A stretch of DNA of 64,000 bases from Bacillota bacterium (GCA_023459335.1 JAEWUO010000038.1:12351-76350); one strand, 5' to 3'. Positions 49,113 to 58,499 are shown, numbered from the stretch's first letter. Translations and numbers: made by a program. The notes: generated from the sequence alone by a model not told the origin.

Positions 49113-50324
49113 TTACCGGATAAACGATGTGACCAGCGCCTCTAATATGTCTACGACTTTTTCCATCGATTGCGATGAGATGAACTCGTATCTGCCGTGG
49201 AAATTATGACCCCCGGTGCATAGGTTCGGGCAGGGGAGGCCCAGATAGCTCAGGCGCGAACCGTCCGTTCCGCCCCGGATGGGCGCGAAATACGGAACAA
49301 CGCCGACCTCCTCCATCGCGCGCTTTGCCGCGTCGATCACAAACTGCGGCACCTTTGATTTCATATTGTAATAGGTGTCGCTCAGATCGAGCTCGACCGT
49401 GCCCGCGCCGTATTTTTCGTTGAGAAACGCGCAGGCGTTTTGCATGAGCGCTTTTTTCCGCTCGAATTTTTCCGCGTCGTGGTCGCGCAGGATGTATGCC
49501 ATGGCCGCGTGATCGACACAGCCTTCCAGCTTGTCGAGATGGAAAAACCCCTCGTAACCGTCCGTGCAGGCGGGGTTTTCAAAGCGCGGCAGGAGGCCGT
49601 GCAGTTCCATCGCGACCAGCAGCGCGTTGACCATACGCCCCTTGGCGGAACCCGTGTGCGTGCTCAGGCCCCGGATGCGGATCTCCGCGCCGGCGGCGTT
49701 GAAACATTCGTAGTTGATTTCGCCCAGCGCGCCGCCGTCTACTGTGTACCCGAAGTCCGCGCCGAACGCAGGCACGTCGAAACGATCGACCCCGCGGCCT
49801 ACTTCCTCATCCGGGGTGAAGCCGATCCGGATTTTGCCGTGCGCGGGAGCGTTTGGCGCGAGCAGCCGTTCCGCGAGCGTCATGATCTCCGCCACACCCG
49901 CCTTATCGTCCGCGCCCAAAAGCGTCGTGCCGTCCGTACAGATGATCTCCTCGCCGAGGTGGGCGAGCAGTTCGGGGAAATTTTCGGGCGAAAGCGTGTA
50001 ACCGTTGCCCATGTCGATATTCCCGCCGCCGTAATGCGGGGTAAGCACCGGCATAACGTGTGCGCCGCTCACCGCGTCCGCGGTGTCCACGTGCGCGAGC
50101 AGGCCGACCACAGGCGACGTTTTTTTCGTATTTGCGGGAATCGTCGCGGTGACATAGCCGTGCCCGTCCAGCTTCACGTCCGCCGCGCCGAGCGAAATCA
50201 ACTCGTCCCGCAGCAGGCGGCAGAGGTCGAACTGCTTGTCGGTGCTGGGTATTTTATCTGCGTGATGCTCGGACTGCGTGTCGATTTTTACATAGCGGAG
50301 GAAACGCGATTTGACGGATTCCAT
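49113..50324 (-). CDS. pepT: Peptidase T (tripeptide aminopeptidase)
   Basis: 403 residues from ATG 50324 (GGGAG upstream), close to the family length. M20-type zinc peptidase. Metal-site motifs: GLLAHVDTADAVSG (His and catalytic Asp), GADDKAGVAEIM (bridging Asp), GFTPDEEVGRG (catalytic Glu pair), and CTGGHNFHGRYEF near the end. It removes the N-terminal residue from tripeptides in the cytoplasm. The starting segment RFLRYVKIDTQSEHHADKIPST is nearly diagnostic. Confidence 0.96.
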   Translation of the reverse strand: MESVKSRFLRYVKIDTQSEHHADKIPSTDKQFDLCRLLRDELISLGAADVKLDGHGYVTATIPANTKKTSPVVGLLAHVDTADAVSGAHVMPVLTPHYGGGNIDMGNGYTLSPENFPELLAHLGEEIICTDGTTLLGADDKAGVAEIMTLAERLLAPNAPAHGKIRIGFTPDEEVGRGVDRFDVPAFGADFGYTVDGGALGEINYECFNAAGAEIRIRGLSTHTGSAKGRMVNALLVAMELHGLLPRFENPACTDGYEGFFHLDKLEGCVDHAAMAYILRDHDAEKFERKKALMQNACAFLNEKYGAGTVELDLSDTYYNMKSKVPQFVIDAAKRAMEEVGVVPYFAPIRGGTDGSRLSYLGLPCPNLCTGGHNFHGRYEFISSQSMEKVVDILEALVTSFIR

Positions 50325-50424
50325 GTTTCGTTGCTCCCGTTTTAATTTTTGCTTTTCCTGTGTGAGCATACCACGCGCGCAAGCGCAAGGCAAGCGGGCG
50401 GGGAACTGCGCGGATGAAATGCCC

Positions 50425-50464
50425 CAAAAATCGGAAAAGGCGTTTCCTTTTCGGGAGAACGCCT
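50425..50464 (-). terminator. Intrinsic terminator after the zinc-ribbon gene
   Basis: AGGCGTT (from 50438) pairs with AACGCCT (to 50464), extended by CC/GG pairs; on the minus strand a T-rich tract follows. It separates the zinc-ribbon gene from pepT. Confidence 0.6.
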
Positions 50465-50525
50465 CTCAGGTCGTGTTGGGAACTCTGATTCCGATTATAT
50501 CCGATGACGGAATAAGGGGAATGCG

Positions 50526-50801
50526 TTAGCGGCCTTTGTGGTTCTGGAAGCAGGCGCTGCAGTAGACGGGGCGGTCGTTTCTCGGTTGGAACGGGATTTT
50601 GGTGGGCGCCCCGCACTCTGCGCAAACCGCGTCAAACATTTCGCGGTCGCTGCTGCGGGTTGTCTTGCGGCTGGAGCGGCACTCCTTGCAGCGGACGGGT
50701 TCGTTCTGGAATCCCTTCTCCGCGTAAAACTCCTGCTCGCCGGCCGTAAAGACGAATTCCTTACCGCAATCCTTGCATACCAGTGTCTTGTCTTGGAACA
50801 T
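50526..50801 (-). CDS. Small double zinc-ribbon protein
   Basis: 91 residues from ATG 50801 (AAGGGGA upstream). First ribbon: CKDCGKEFVFTAGEQEFY then CKECR (zinc-ribbon of the zf-trcl kind). Second: CAECGAPTKIPF then VYCSACF. Cytoplasmic, probably nucleic-acid or protein binding. Such proteins are common in Clostridia and uncharacterised. The stretch 50802-51158 between this gene and the next holds nothing else I can support. Confidence 0.85.
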   Translation of the reverse strand: MFQDKTLVCKDCGKEFVFTAGEQEFYAEKGFQNEPVRCKECRSSRKTTRSSDREMFDAVCAECGAPTKIPFQPRNDRPVYCSACFQNHKGR

Positions 50802-51158
50802 TTGGATTTTTTCCCCTTTTCGGTTCTGAAATTTCTGATATCCGAGTGCCGGCTGACCTGGTTTTTGCCCCCACACCCGCCAACTGGAAGTGTCGCTACC
50901 CGGCGATTAGCCTCTCACTACTGCCTCTCTCGAAATGCACGTTTTGATATGCTTCGGTTGGACTTACTTCTAGACCGCACCATGCTCACGGAACTTTGCC
51001 CGCTTACGTGGATCGTTTTGCCTGCGACTGGCGTCGATTTTCAACCACAGACCCGAAACGCGGATACCAAAATCATTATAGAACACACAATTGTAAAATT
51101 GCAATGTATTTTTTTTGATAATTGTCCGAACAAAAGCAGTATTTGGGGCTTTTTCTCG

Positions 51159-51728
51159 TTATTTATGCGCTTCTTCGTCCGAATTATACTGCGCGCGCGG
51201 ACCGCCGACGTACTTCGGCCGCGTCTTGGCGAGTACAATCGTTGCCTCGCCGATACTGTGGTGGTCGGTATGCACGGGCACGACCACGGGATGCAGATGC
51301 ATACCGATCATCGTGCCGCCGATGTCGATGCCGAGAGCCGCCTTGCCGTTTACGTTTTCCACCATCACGCGCTCGGGGATACGGTTGTACGCTTCCGTGG
51401 CGAACGCGCCGCCCGCGTGCAGCCAGGGGCGCACCCAAACCTCCTGCAGATCGTAGCGCTCCATGCATGCGCGGCTCGTGCAGATCGCGCGGTTGATATG
51501 CTCGCAGCCCTGTACGGCGAGGAAGAGACCCGCCGCCGTTACCCTTGGCAGAATCGCGTCCATGACGGCTTTCGCCGTCTCCTCGCTGGAGGCGGAACCG
51601 ATGCGCTGGCCGTTGATTTCGCTTGTCGAACAGCCGACGATAAAGATATCCCCGGCGCGGTAAACCGCGCTCGCGAGCAGATGGTCGACGGCCTCCGCCG
51701 TCTGGCGGGTAATTTCACTGTAATCCAT
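51159..51728 (-). CDS. DUF436 (TIGR01440, YwlG-like) protein
   Basis: 189 residues from ATG 51728 (AGAGGTG upstream). Family signature: VGCSTSEINGQRIGSASSEE near residue 35, FLAVQGCEHINRAICTSR, and ALGIDIGGTMIGMHLHPVVVPVH. Function unknown in all members; structure is thiamin-binding-like in some. Expressed from the minus-strand promoter at 51800-51826, divergent from mutY. Confidence 0.9.
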   Translation of the reverse strand: MDYSEITRQTAEAVDHLLASAVYRAGDIFIVGCSTSEINGQRIGSASSEETAKAVMDAILPRVTAAGLFLAVQGCEHINRAICTSRACMERYDLQEVWVRPWLHAGGAFATEAYNRIPERVMVENVNGKAALGIDIGGTMIGMHLHPVVVPVHTDHHSIGEATIVLAKTRPKYVGGPRAQYNSDEEAHK

Positions 51729-51799
51729 GAATAACACCTCTTTGGTTCGTAACAACGCCGGTCTTGCGAGCCTGCGCGCGGAACCGTCTTCAGAAAGAC

Positions 51800-51826
51800 A
51801 GTATAGCACAATTTGCGTGTTTTCAA
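51800..51826 (-). promoter_or_regulatory. Promoter of the DUF436 gene
   Basis: On the minus strand TTGAAA (51826-51821), 15 bases, TATACT (51805-51800) with an upstream TGC. A 14-base block GTGCTATACTGTCT including this -10 recurs in inverted orientation at the mutY -10. Confidence 0.5.
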
Positions 51827-51863
51827 CGCTTGTTTTTCACTCCGGCGAAGGAGTGCGGTGTGC

Positions 51864-51869
51864 TATACT
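51864..51869 (+). promoter_or_regulatory. Extended -10 box directly before mutY
   Basis: TGC-TATACT, ending 6 bases before ATG 51876. No Shine-Dalgarno lies between, so the transcript probably starts at the start codon. The -35 region is weak, as often with an extended -10. Confidence 0.55.
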
Positions 51870-51875
51870 GTCTGC

Positions 51876-52880
51876 ATGGACTGGATCAGCCCTCTGTTGG
51901 ATTGGTATGAGAAAAACGCGCGCGACCTGCCCTGGCGCAGGACGCGGGACGCGTATGCCGTCTGGATCAGTGAGATCATGCTGCAGCAAACGCGCGTCGC
52001 CGCCGCGATTCCCTATTACGAGCGGTTTTTAAGCGAGCTGCCGGATGTGAATGCGCTGGCCTGCGTCGGAGACGACCGCCTGCATAAGCTCTGGGAGGGG
52101 CTTGGCTACTACAGCCGCGCGAGAAATCTCAAGCGCGCGGCGGCCGAGGTCGTTTCCCGCTTCGGCGGCGGATTGCCGCATAGTTACGAGGAACTGCTGA
52201 CCCTGCCAGGCGTCGGCGCCTACACCGCCGGGGCGGTTGCGTCCATCGCGTTCGGGCAGGCCGTGCCCGCCGTGGATGGAAACGTGCTGCGCGTCTGGGC
52301 GCGGCTTTTCGCCGACGGGCGGAATGTGCGCGATGCTTCCTATCAAAAAGAAGTCCGCGCATCGCTCCTGCCGTTGATACCGGCGAATGCCGCGGATAAA
52401 TTCAACGCGGCGCTGATGGAGCTGGGAGCGGTGGTTTGCCTGCCAAACGGCGCGCCGAAATGCGGCGAATGCCCGATAAAAGCGTATTGCATGGCGTTCC
52501 GGCAGGGGCGCACGGCGGAATTGCCGGTGATCGGCGCAAAGAAGGCGCGCCGGATTGAACGAAAGACGGTGTTTGCGCTCTCGACCGAACAGGGGTTATT
52601 GGGCTTTCGCCGTCCGGAGACGGGGCTTCTCGCGGGTCTCTGGCAGCTGCCGGAGGCGGCGGGAGAACTCACCGACGCGCAAGCCGCCGCATGGCTCGGC
52701 GAACGCGGCCTCCGCCCGAAAGGCGAACTGCGCTTTTATGAGCGCAAGCATATCTTTACGCATATCGAGTGGCGCATGCGCGTTTGCGCTGCCCACGTCG
52801 CGGCGGATGCGCTGCCGGAGGACTGGGTGGTTCTGGATGAGACGCACGCCCTGCCGACGGCGTATAAAGTCTGCCTGTAA
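51876..52880 (+). CDS. mutY: A/G-specific adenine glycosylase
   Basis: 334 residues. Removes A opposite 8-oxo-G. Catalytic Glu in WISEIMLQQTRV; helix-hairpin-helix LPGVGAYTAGAVASIAFG and catalytic Asp in PAVDGNV. The 4Fe-4S ligands read C-x7-C-x2-C-x5-C, one residue longer in the first spacing than the usual C-x6-C. A C-terminal NUDIX-like 8-oxo-G recognition domain (about 225-334) is present. Start ATG 51876 is chosen because longer frames run through the -10 box; the mRNA is probably leaderless. Confidence 0.95.
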   Translation: MDWISPLLDWYEKNARDLPWRRTRDAYAVWISEIMLQQTRVAAAIPYYERFLSELPDVNALACVGDDRLHKLWEGLGYYSRARNLKRAAAEVVSRFGGGLPHSYEELLTLPGVGAYTAGAVASIAFGQAVPAVDGNVLRVWARLFADGRNVRDASYQKEVRASLLPLIPANAADKFNAALMELGAVVCLPNGAPKCGECPIKAYCMAFRQGRTAELPVIGAKKARRIERKTVFALSTEQGLLGFRRPETGLLAGLWQLPEAAGELTDAQAAAWLGERGLRPKGELRFYERKHIFTHIEWRMRVCAAHVAADALPEDWVVLDETHALPTAYKVCL

Positions 52881-52897
52881 ATGGTGGCACAGCGTAC

Positions 52898-52923
52898 AAA
52901 AAAACAGCGGCTTGCGCCGCTGT
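52898..52923 (-). terminator. Intrinsic terminator of the dnaX-ybaB-recR operon
   Basis: ACAGCGGC and GCCGCTGT (52904-52923) with a TTGC loop, followed on the minus strand by a seven-base T-run. It lies between mutY and recR. Confidence 0.85.
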
Positions 52924-52932
52924 ATTGATATC

Positions 52933-53532
52933 TCAGTAGATCGGCCTCCGCCCCTCCATCGCCTTTGCCAGCGTGACCTCGTCCGTGTATTCGAGATTGC
53001 CGCCGATCGGGATGCCGTGCGCGATGCGCGAACAGCTGACCCCCATGGGCTTAAGCAGCCGCGCGATGTAGGACGCCGTCGCCTCGCCCTCCACGTCCGG
53101 ATTGGTCGCGAGGATGACCTCCCGCACGCCGCCCGCTTTGACCCGCTCGACGAGCTCGTTGATGCGGATGTCGCCGGGGCCTATCCCGTCTACGGGCGAG
53201 AGCACCCCGTGGAGCACGTGGTATTTTCCATGATATTCCCGCGTGCGCTCCATCGCGACGACGTCCTTCGCGTCGCAAACGACGCATAAAACGCCCGCGT
53301 CCCGCGCGGTATCCGCGCAGATGGCGCAGGGGGAAACGTCCGTATACGTGCCGCAAACGGGACAGTCTACGACCTTCTCGCGCGCGGCGACGATGGCCGC
53401 GGCGAGTTCCTGTGCCTGCGGCGCGGGCATGTCGAGGATATGGTAAGCCAGCCGCTGCGCGGTCTTCTGCCCGATGCCGGGCAGGCGCGAAAGCTGCGTG
53501 ACAAGCCGTACGATGGGTTCTATGGTGAGCAT
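52933..53532 (-). CDS. recR: Recombination protein RecR
   Basis: 199 residues, full length. N-terminal helix-hairpin-helix RLPGIGQKTAQRLAYHIL, C4 zinc finger CPVCGTYTDVSPCAIC (about 57-72), and a Toprim domain (VVCDAKDVVAMERT onward). It loads RecA in gap repair with RecF and RecO. It begins 2 bases after the ybaB stop, in the classical dnaX-ybaB-recR order. Confidence 0.97.
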   Translation of the reverse strand: MLTIEPIVRLVTQLSRLPGIGQKTAQRLAYHILDMPAPQAQELAAAIVAAREKVVDCPVCGTYTDVSPCAICADTARDAGVLCVVCDAKDVVAMERTREYHGKYHVLHGVLSPVDGIGPGDIRINELVERVKAGGVREVILATNPDVEGEATASYIARLLKPMGVSCSRIAHGIPIGGNLEYTDEVTLAKAMEGRRPIY

Positions 53533-53534
53533 GG

Positions 53535-53873
53535 TTACAGGCCGAGCCCCATTCCGCCGGTGATTTTGCCAATTTCGTCCTCGATGGTCTTCGTTGCGGT
53601 GCGCAGCGCTTCGTTGACCGCGGAGAGCACGAGATCCTGCAGCATTTCAACGTCCTCCGGATCGACGCAGGCGGGATTGATGACGATGGACCTGACGTCC
53701 TTGCCGCCGCTGACCGTGACGGTGACCATGCCGCCGCCGCTGCTGGCGGTAAACTCGCGCTCGGCAAGCTCCGCCTGTGCGCGCTGCACGTCCTGCTGCA
53801 TTTTCTGCGCGCGCATCATCAGCTGCTGCATGCTGCCGCCGCCCATTCCTCCGGGAAATCCGCCTTTTGACAT
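53535..53873 (-). CDS. YbaB/EbfC nucleoid-associated protein
   Basis: 112 residues. Gly/Met-rich start (GGFPGGMGGGSMQQLMMRAQKMQQDVQ), then the family strand pattern FTASSGGGMVTVTVSGGKDVRSIVINP and DLVLSAVNEALR. A DNA-binding dimer, often co-transcribed with dnaX and recR as here. GAGGAA precedes the ATG. Confidence 0.95.
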   Translation of the reverse strand: MSKGGFPGGMGGGSMQQLMMRAQKMQQDVQRAQAELAEREFTASSGGGMVTVTVSGGKDVRSIVINPACVDPEDVEMLQDLVLSAVNEALRTATKTIEDEIGKITGGMGLGL

Positions 53874-53931
53874 AGAAAAATTCCTCCTGATTTGGTGGTA
53901 TCTGAATTGGACGCCCGAGCGGGCGGCCGCG

Positions 53932-55611
53932 TTATTCGATCGTCAGTTTGTCGCCGAAGAGCTGTTTTGCCATTGCCTCGGCGGCTTCGCTCGCAGGCGC
54001 GGCCTTCATCGTGGTGACGACGAGCGAAGCTCCCGGCATGACCGCCTGCAGCGCGCGCTGGGTAGGCTCAAAATTGACCGGCACGGAGAGCGCCTTCTGC
54101 CGCGTCTCCTGCGCGGCGGTGAAGCCGACCGTCAGCGTGTTCTGCTCAAAGCGGATCGCGGACGCTTCCTGCGCCAGCGCCTGAATGAACATGTTGGGGA
54201 TCTGGTCGATGGCCCTGCGCCAGATGGCTGCGGCTTCGCTTGCACCGGATTCCGGCGCATACGCACCCTGCGCGACGTTTTGTTCCGGTGCGGGCGTTTC
54301 TTCCCGAGATGTATCCGCAACGATTTCGGAAAACTGCACCGGCGGCGTTTCCTCCATCCGCGGGGAAGCTTTCTCGACCGGCTTTGCCTGCGGCTGGGGC
54401 TCCGGTTTTTTCTCCGGCTTCGGCGCGGGTTTCGGCGCAGGCTGTTCGCGCGCGGGATTCCCTTCCTTGAGCGCCGCTTCCAACCGGTCCAGCCGCGCCT
54501 CCAGGCTTGATAAAGCGAGCGTATCCTCCGGCCGGCAGATGTGGATCAATGCGCTTTCCAGCAGCGCGCGCGGCGCGGGCAGATAGCGCATGTCGTTCTG
54601 CGCGGCGATCAGCCTGTCGAGCGCGAGCATCAGTCCCGCTTCCGAGGCGGTTTTCGCCTGATCGAGGTAGCGTGTCATCGCGTCCTCGGTGCAGTCGAGA
54701 AGATCTTCGCACCGTCCGCAAGTTTTCGCCAGCAGCAGCGCGCGGAAGTGCGCCGAAAGGTCGGATGTGAACACCGACAGGTCGCGACCCGCCTGCACGA
54801 TGCCGTCGAGCATGCTCATCGCGGCGGCCGCGTCCGATCGGAGCAGCGCGCCCGCGAGATCGAAGAGAAACGCGTCCTCCATGCTGCCGAGCACGTCGTA
54901 AACGTCCTTCGCGGAGACGTTGTCCCCGCAAAAGGCGAGGCATTGTTCCGCGAGCGAAAGCGCGTCGCGCATGCCGCCCTGCGCCGCGCGCGCGATGAGG
55001 GTCAATCCCCCGTCCTCGATGGACGCGCCCGCCTGCGTGAGCACGCTTAACAGCGTGCGCCTGATGTCCGCAATTGAAATGCGGTGAAAATCGAACCGCT
55101 GGCAGCGGGAGATGATCGTAGCGGGGAGCTTCTGCGGCTCCGTGGTGGCGAGGATGAAGAGAATGTGCTCCGGCGGTTCCTCGAGTGTCTTTAACAGCGC
55201 GTTGAACGCGGGGCCGGAGAGCATATGCACCTCGTCGATGATATACACGCGGCGCCTGAGCTTGAGCGGCGCGTACTGCGCGTTTTCGATGAGTTCGCGC
55301 ACGTCACCTACGCCGTTGTTGCTCGCCGCGTCGATCTCGGTGATGTCGGACGCGCTCTCGGATGCGGTGACGAGGCACGCCTCGCACTTGCCGCAGGGTT
55401 CGCCGTCCTCGGGACGAAGGCAGTTCACCGCGCGCGCGAGGATGCGCGCCGAGGTGGTCTTTCCCGTGCCGCGCGTGCCGCAGAAGAGATAGGCGTGCGC
55501 GGGACGATCCGACGCAACCTGATGCTTCAGCGTGGTGGTGATATGCTCCTGCCCGACGACTTCGGAAAAGCGCGTTGGGCGGTATTGGCGGTAAAGCGCG
55601 CGGTAAGCCAT
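53932..55611 (-). CDS. dnaX: DNA polymerase III subunit gamma/tau
   Basis: 559 residues. Clamp-loader ATPase: Walker A GTRGTGKTT (about 45-53), zinc module CLRPEDGEPCGKCEAC, Walker B in YIIDEVHML, SRC motif in SRCQRFDF. Domain III follows to about 365, then a Pro/Lys/Glu-rich linker (about 370-450) and a C-terminal tau-like domain of about 100 residues. No A_AAA_AAG slippery site was noticed, so a frameshifted gamma form is not indicated here. First gene of the operon with ybaB and recR. A 58-base gap separates it from ybaB. Confidence 0.96.
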   Translation of the reverse strand: MAYRALYRQYRPTRFSEVVGQEHITTTLKHQVASDRPAHAYLFCGTRGTGKTTSARILARAVNCLRPEDGEPCGKCEACLVTASESASDITEIDAASNNGVGDVRELIENAQYAPLKLRRRVYIIDEVHMLSGPAFNALLKTLEEPPEHILFILATTEPQKLPATIISRCQRFDFHRISIADIRRTLLSVLTQAGASIEDGGLTLIARAAQGGMRDALSLAEQCLAFCGDNVSAKDVYDVLGSMEDAFLFDLAGALLRSDAAAAMSMLDGIVQAGRDLSVFTSDLSAHFRALLLAKTCGRCEDLLDCTEDAMTRYLDQAKTASEAGLMLALDRLIAAQNDMRYLPAPRALLESALIHICRPEDTLALSSLEARLDRLEAALKEGNPAREQPAPKPAPKPEKKPEPQPQAKPVEKASPRMEETPPVQFSEIVADTSREETPAPEQNVAQGAYAPESGASEAAAIWRRAIDQIPNMFIQALAQEASAIRFEQNTLTVGFTAAQETRQKALSVPVNFEPTQRALQAVMPGASLVVTTMKAAPASEAAEAMAKQLFGDKLTIE

Positions 55612-55798
55612 TCTCCGTTTGATTCTCCGTGTCTGGATTCAACATGTATCATACCATATTTTGTGGTTTGGAAAAAGAACTAATCCTAACCCTGTCATAT
55701 TACGCCGCCGCGCGTTTACGCTTTCTTTTTAATAAAGTAGAAGAAGAGAGTATCATTTAGTGCGACTCGGCTTCGCCGCGCGTTCACGCTTTCTTTCG

Positions 55799-55827
55799 TT
55801 GACCGAATCCGGCGCATGGGGTAAAAT
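55799..55827 (+). promoter_or_regulatory. Promoter of the propeller-like gene and radA
   Basis: TTGACC (55799-55804), 17 bases, TAAAAT (55822-55827). It sets the transcript start near 55834 and so excludes earlier in-frame start codons. Confidence 0.65.
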
Positions 55828-55843
55828 GGAAACCGTGAAACGA

Positions 55844-56998
55844 ATGAGTAAAAATCTGAAATATACCCCGCGCCGCAGGCTCAATCTGGACGCGACGTCG
55901 TTCGGCCCCGCGCTGAAACTGGCGATCGCGCTGGTTCTGCTCGCGGCGCTCGCGCTGCTGATCGCGTTTGTCGCCGTACCGCTGATTTCCGCGCGGATCG
56001 AGAGCGGCGCGCCGCTCATCGGCGGAGCGCCTACGGTCACGGTAAAACAACCGACCGCGGCTCCGGTCAACCCAATTTTGACGAACGAAGTGAAAACCGT
56101 TCAGTATGGCGAAGGTTACGGCCTGCCGACGGCGGTGGTCGATCCCAGCGTGTACGGCGGCGAGGTCCTGTTTGCCGCCGGCGTAAGCGAGGACGCCTGC
56201 ACTCGGCTCGTACGGCTCAACCCCGAAACGGGCGCGTTCGTCAACATCGACATTTCGCTGGTCAACGATACGATCCGCTATCCTGTGGAAAACGGCGCGA
56301 TCATACTCTACGCCGACTGTAAGTCGTCGGGCGGCGGCAGCATTGTGCGTCTCGACAAGGCGACGGGCGAAACCGCCGCGCTGGCGGAGTTTACGATGGA
56401 AGCGCCGAAGCTCGCGCTGGAAGCGCCGTATGCGGTCTGGACGGAACGCACGGACGAAACCACCGCGAAACTGACCGTCTGCGACGTGATGAACGGCGAA
56501 CTGCTTACGCTCGCGGTGTTTACCAATTCGCCGTACTCGGAAAGCGATCCGTCGATCAAGAGCGGGCAGGTGATCTACGCGGACGCGGACGCCGCAAATC
56601 CCGGCAGCAGCCTGATCCGCACCGTGCTTCTTGCCGACAACAGCCGCTGGGATTTTTCAGCGGGCAGTTATGTGCACGATCCCAAATCCGCGGGCGACCG
56701 CTGGGCGTACCTGAGCGGCAACCACGACGCGGGCAGCGATCTGTACGTCAGCGTCGGAGGAGCGGCGGCCAAGCGCGTGGCGCGCGGCGTAATCGACTTT
56801 GACATTACATCCAGCTGCGTCGTATTCAGCCGCGACGAAACGGTTTATGCATACGTGTTTTCGGATGACAAAACCTATGTGCTCAGCGAAACGGGGACCA
56901 ATTCGCAGTTTGTGATGGCGGGCGGGGATTACGCGCTTTGGCGCGACATGACCGACCCTGCGCAGCCGCTCTGGAAATACATCAAGGTGGTTGGCTGA
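55844..56998 (+). CDS. Membrane-anchored beta-propeller-like protein
   Basis: 384 residues from ATG 55844, the first in-frame ATG after the predicted transcription start; the ribosome site is weak. A basic start (KYTPRRRLNL) is followed by one membrane helix (about 22-48), a Pro/Thr linker and blade-like repeats outside (TRLVRLNPETGAFVNID, GSIVRLDKATGET, DRWAYLSGNHDAGSDLYV, YALWRDMTDPAQPLWKYIKV). Function unknown. Its stop codon overlaps the region of the radA ribosome site, so the two are co-translated. Confidence 0.7.
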   Translation: MSKNLKYTPRRRLNLDATSFGPALKLAIALVLLAALALLIAFVAVPLISARIESGAPLIGGAPTVTVKQPTAAPVNPILTNEVKTVQYGEGYGLPTAVVDPSVYGGEVLFAAGVSEDACTRLVRLNPETGAFVNIDISLVNDTIRYPVENGAIILYADCKSSGGGSIVRLDKATGETAALAEFTMEAPKLALEAPYAVWTERTDETTAKLTVCDVMNGELLTLAVFTNSPYSESDPSIKSGQVIYADADAANPGSSLIRTVLLADNSRWDFSAGSYVHDPKSAGDRWAYLSGNHDAGSDLYVSVGGAAAKRVARGVIDFDITSSCVVFSRDETVYAYVFSDDKTYVLSETGTNSQFVMAGGDYALWRDMTDPAQPLWKYIKVVG

Positions 56999-56999
56999 T

Positions 57000-58352
57000 A
57001 TGGCGGCCAAGGATCGCGTCACCTATATCTGCGGCGAGTGCGGATACGAGTCCGCCAAATGGATGGGCAAGTGCCCGCAGTGCGAGAGCTGGAACACGAT
57101 GACGGAATTCGCCGAAGTCAAGGTGAAGACCGCCGCCCCGGCTGGAACCGCCGTTTCGCAGAAGCTCAGCAAGGTCGTACCCCTGCCGCAAAAGAGGATC
57201 TCCGCCGGAATGGGTGAACTAAACCGTGTGCTGGGCGGAGGATTGATCCGCGGCATGGTGGTGCTCTTGGGCGGCGATCCGGGCATCGGAAAATCGACGC
57301 TTCTGCTCCAGGCGGCGGACACGCTCGCGACCGAGAACGGCGTACTATACGTTTCCGGCGAGGAGAGCGCGTCCCAGATCAGGCTTCGCGCCGACCGCCT
57401 CGGTATGAAGAACGACATCGACATCCTCTGCGAAACCGATCTCGATCAGATACTCGACGAAGCGGGCAAAACGCGCTGCGGCGTGCTGATTGTGGATTCG
57501 ATCCAGACGATTTACTCCGAAGAAAGCGCGGGCGCGCCAGCGAGCGTGAGCCAGGTGCGCGCGGTGACCGTGCGGCTGACGCGCTACGCCAAGGAGACCG
57601 GCGTGATCGTGCTCATCGTAGGTCATGTCACGAAGGACGGAAACATCGCCGGGCCGCGCGTGCTGGAGCACATCGTGGACACCGTGCTCTATTTTGAAGG
57701 CGACCGGCACGAGGGGCTGCGGTTGTTGCGCGCGGTCAAGAACCGGTTCGGCTCGACCAACGAAGTCGGCGTGTTTGAGATGGGCGACGGCGGTATGCGC
57801 GAGGTAGCCGACCCTTCGCGTCTTTTCCTCTCCGGAGAGAGCGCGCCGGGCTGCTGCGTTACCTGTGCCATGGAGGGCACGCGCCCGATCCTGGCCGAGG
57901 TGCAGTCGCTCTTGACCGACAACGCGTTTGGCAATCCGCGCCGCACGAGCGCGGGTGTGGACGTCGGCAGGCTGAGCCTCCTTTTGGCGGTGCTGGAAAA
58001 GAAGGCGCATCTGCGGCTTTCGACCAAGGACGTGTATTTAAATGTTGTCGGCGGGCTTAGGATCGACGAGCGCAGTACGGATCTCGCCGTCGCGCTGTGC
58101 GTTGCTTCCGCGCTGATGGATCTGCCGCTGCCGCCACGCACCGCGGCTCTCGGTGAGGTAGGGCTGACGGGGGAGGTACGCGCTTTAAGCCGCATCGAAA
58201 CGCGGCTCAACGAGTGCGTGCGTCTTGGCTATGACACCGTGCTGCTGCCGAAATCCGCCAAACCGCCGAAGATCGAGGGCCTTAAAACCGTGCCCGTCGC
58301 CACTGTCGGCGAGGCGATCGCCTATTGCTACGAAAAGAAACCTGTGGTATAA
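57000..58352 (+). CDS. radA: DNA repair protein RadA/Sms
   Basis: 450 residues from ATG 57000 (AAGGTGG upstream). C4 zinc finger CGECGYESAKWMGKCPQC, Walker A GDPGIGKSTLL, the RadA-specific KNRFGSTNEVG, and a C-terminal Lon-like domain (GLRIDERSTDLAVALCVASA). It is a branch-migration ATPase in recombination repair. A TTG 9 bases upstream is a less likely start. The stop is 1 base after the preceding gene's stop region, giving an operon of two. Confidence 0.97.
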   Translation: MAAKDRVTYICGECGYESAKWMGKCPQCESWNTMTEFAEVKVKTAAPAGTAVSQKLSKVVPLPQKRISAGMGELNRVLGGGLIRGMVVLLGGDPGIGKSTLLLQAADTLATENGVLYVSGEESASQIRLRADRLGMKNDIDILCETDLDQILDEAGKTRCGVLIVDSIQTIYSEESAGAPASVSQVRAVTVRLTRYAKETGVIVLIVGHVTKDGNIAGPRVLEHIVDTVLYFEGDRHEGLRLLRAVKNRFGSTNEVGVFEMGDGGMREVADPSRLFLSGESAPGCCVTCAMEGTRPILAEVQSLLTDNAFGNPRRTSAGVDVGRLSLLLAVLEKKAHLRLSTKDVYLNVVGGLRIDERSTDLAVALCVASALMDLPLPPRTAALGEVGLTGEVRALSRIETRLNECVRLGYDTVLLPKSAKPPKIEGLKTVPVATVGEAIAYCYEKKPVV

Positions 58353-58421
58353 TCTGCTTCGCGCCTTTGCGGGAGAACTGCCCGCACCAGCGCAGAATTT
58401 TACGGAAAACGCATATTGCCT

Positions 58422-58463
58422 GTGCCCGTAGCTCAGCTGGATAGAGTATCAGACTCCGACTCC
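58422..58463 (+). pseudogene. Truncated tRNA-Arg 5' half (duplicate)
   Basis: Identical to the first 42 bases of the intact tRNA that begins 78 bases downstream, including acceptor 5' arm, D arm and part of the anticodon arm. After base 58463 it diverges completely; no T arm or 3' acceptor exists. It cannot be a functional tRNA. Confidence 0.85.
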
Positions 58464-58499
58464 GGTGGTTGCAGGCGAGAATTTGACAACTTAAAACTT

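Noticed and set aside
53932..55611. Programmed frameshift in dnaX
   Set aside because: I noticed no A_AAA_AAG-type site and the frame is continuous; the slippery site in this window is in the response regulator instead.
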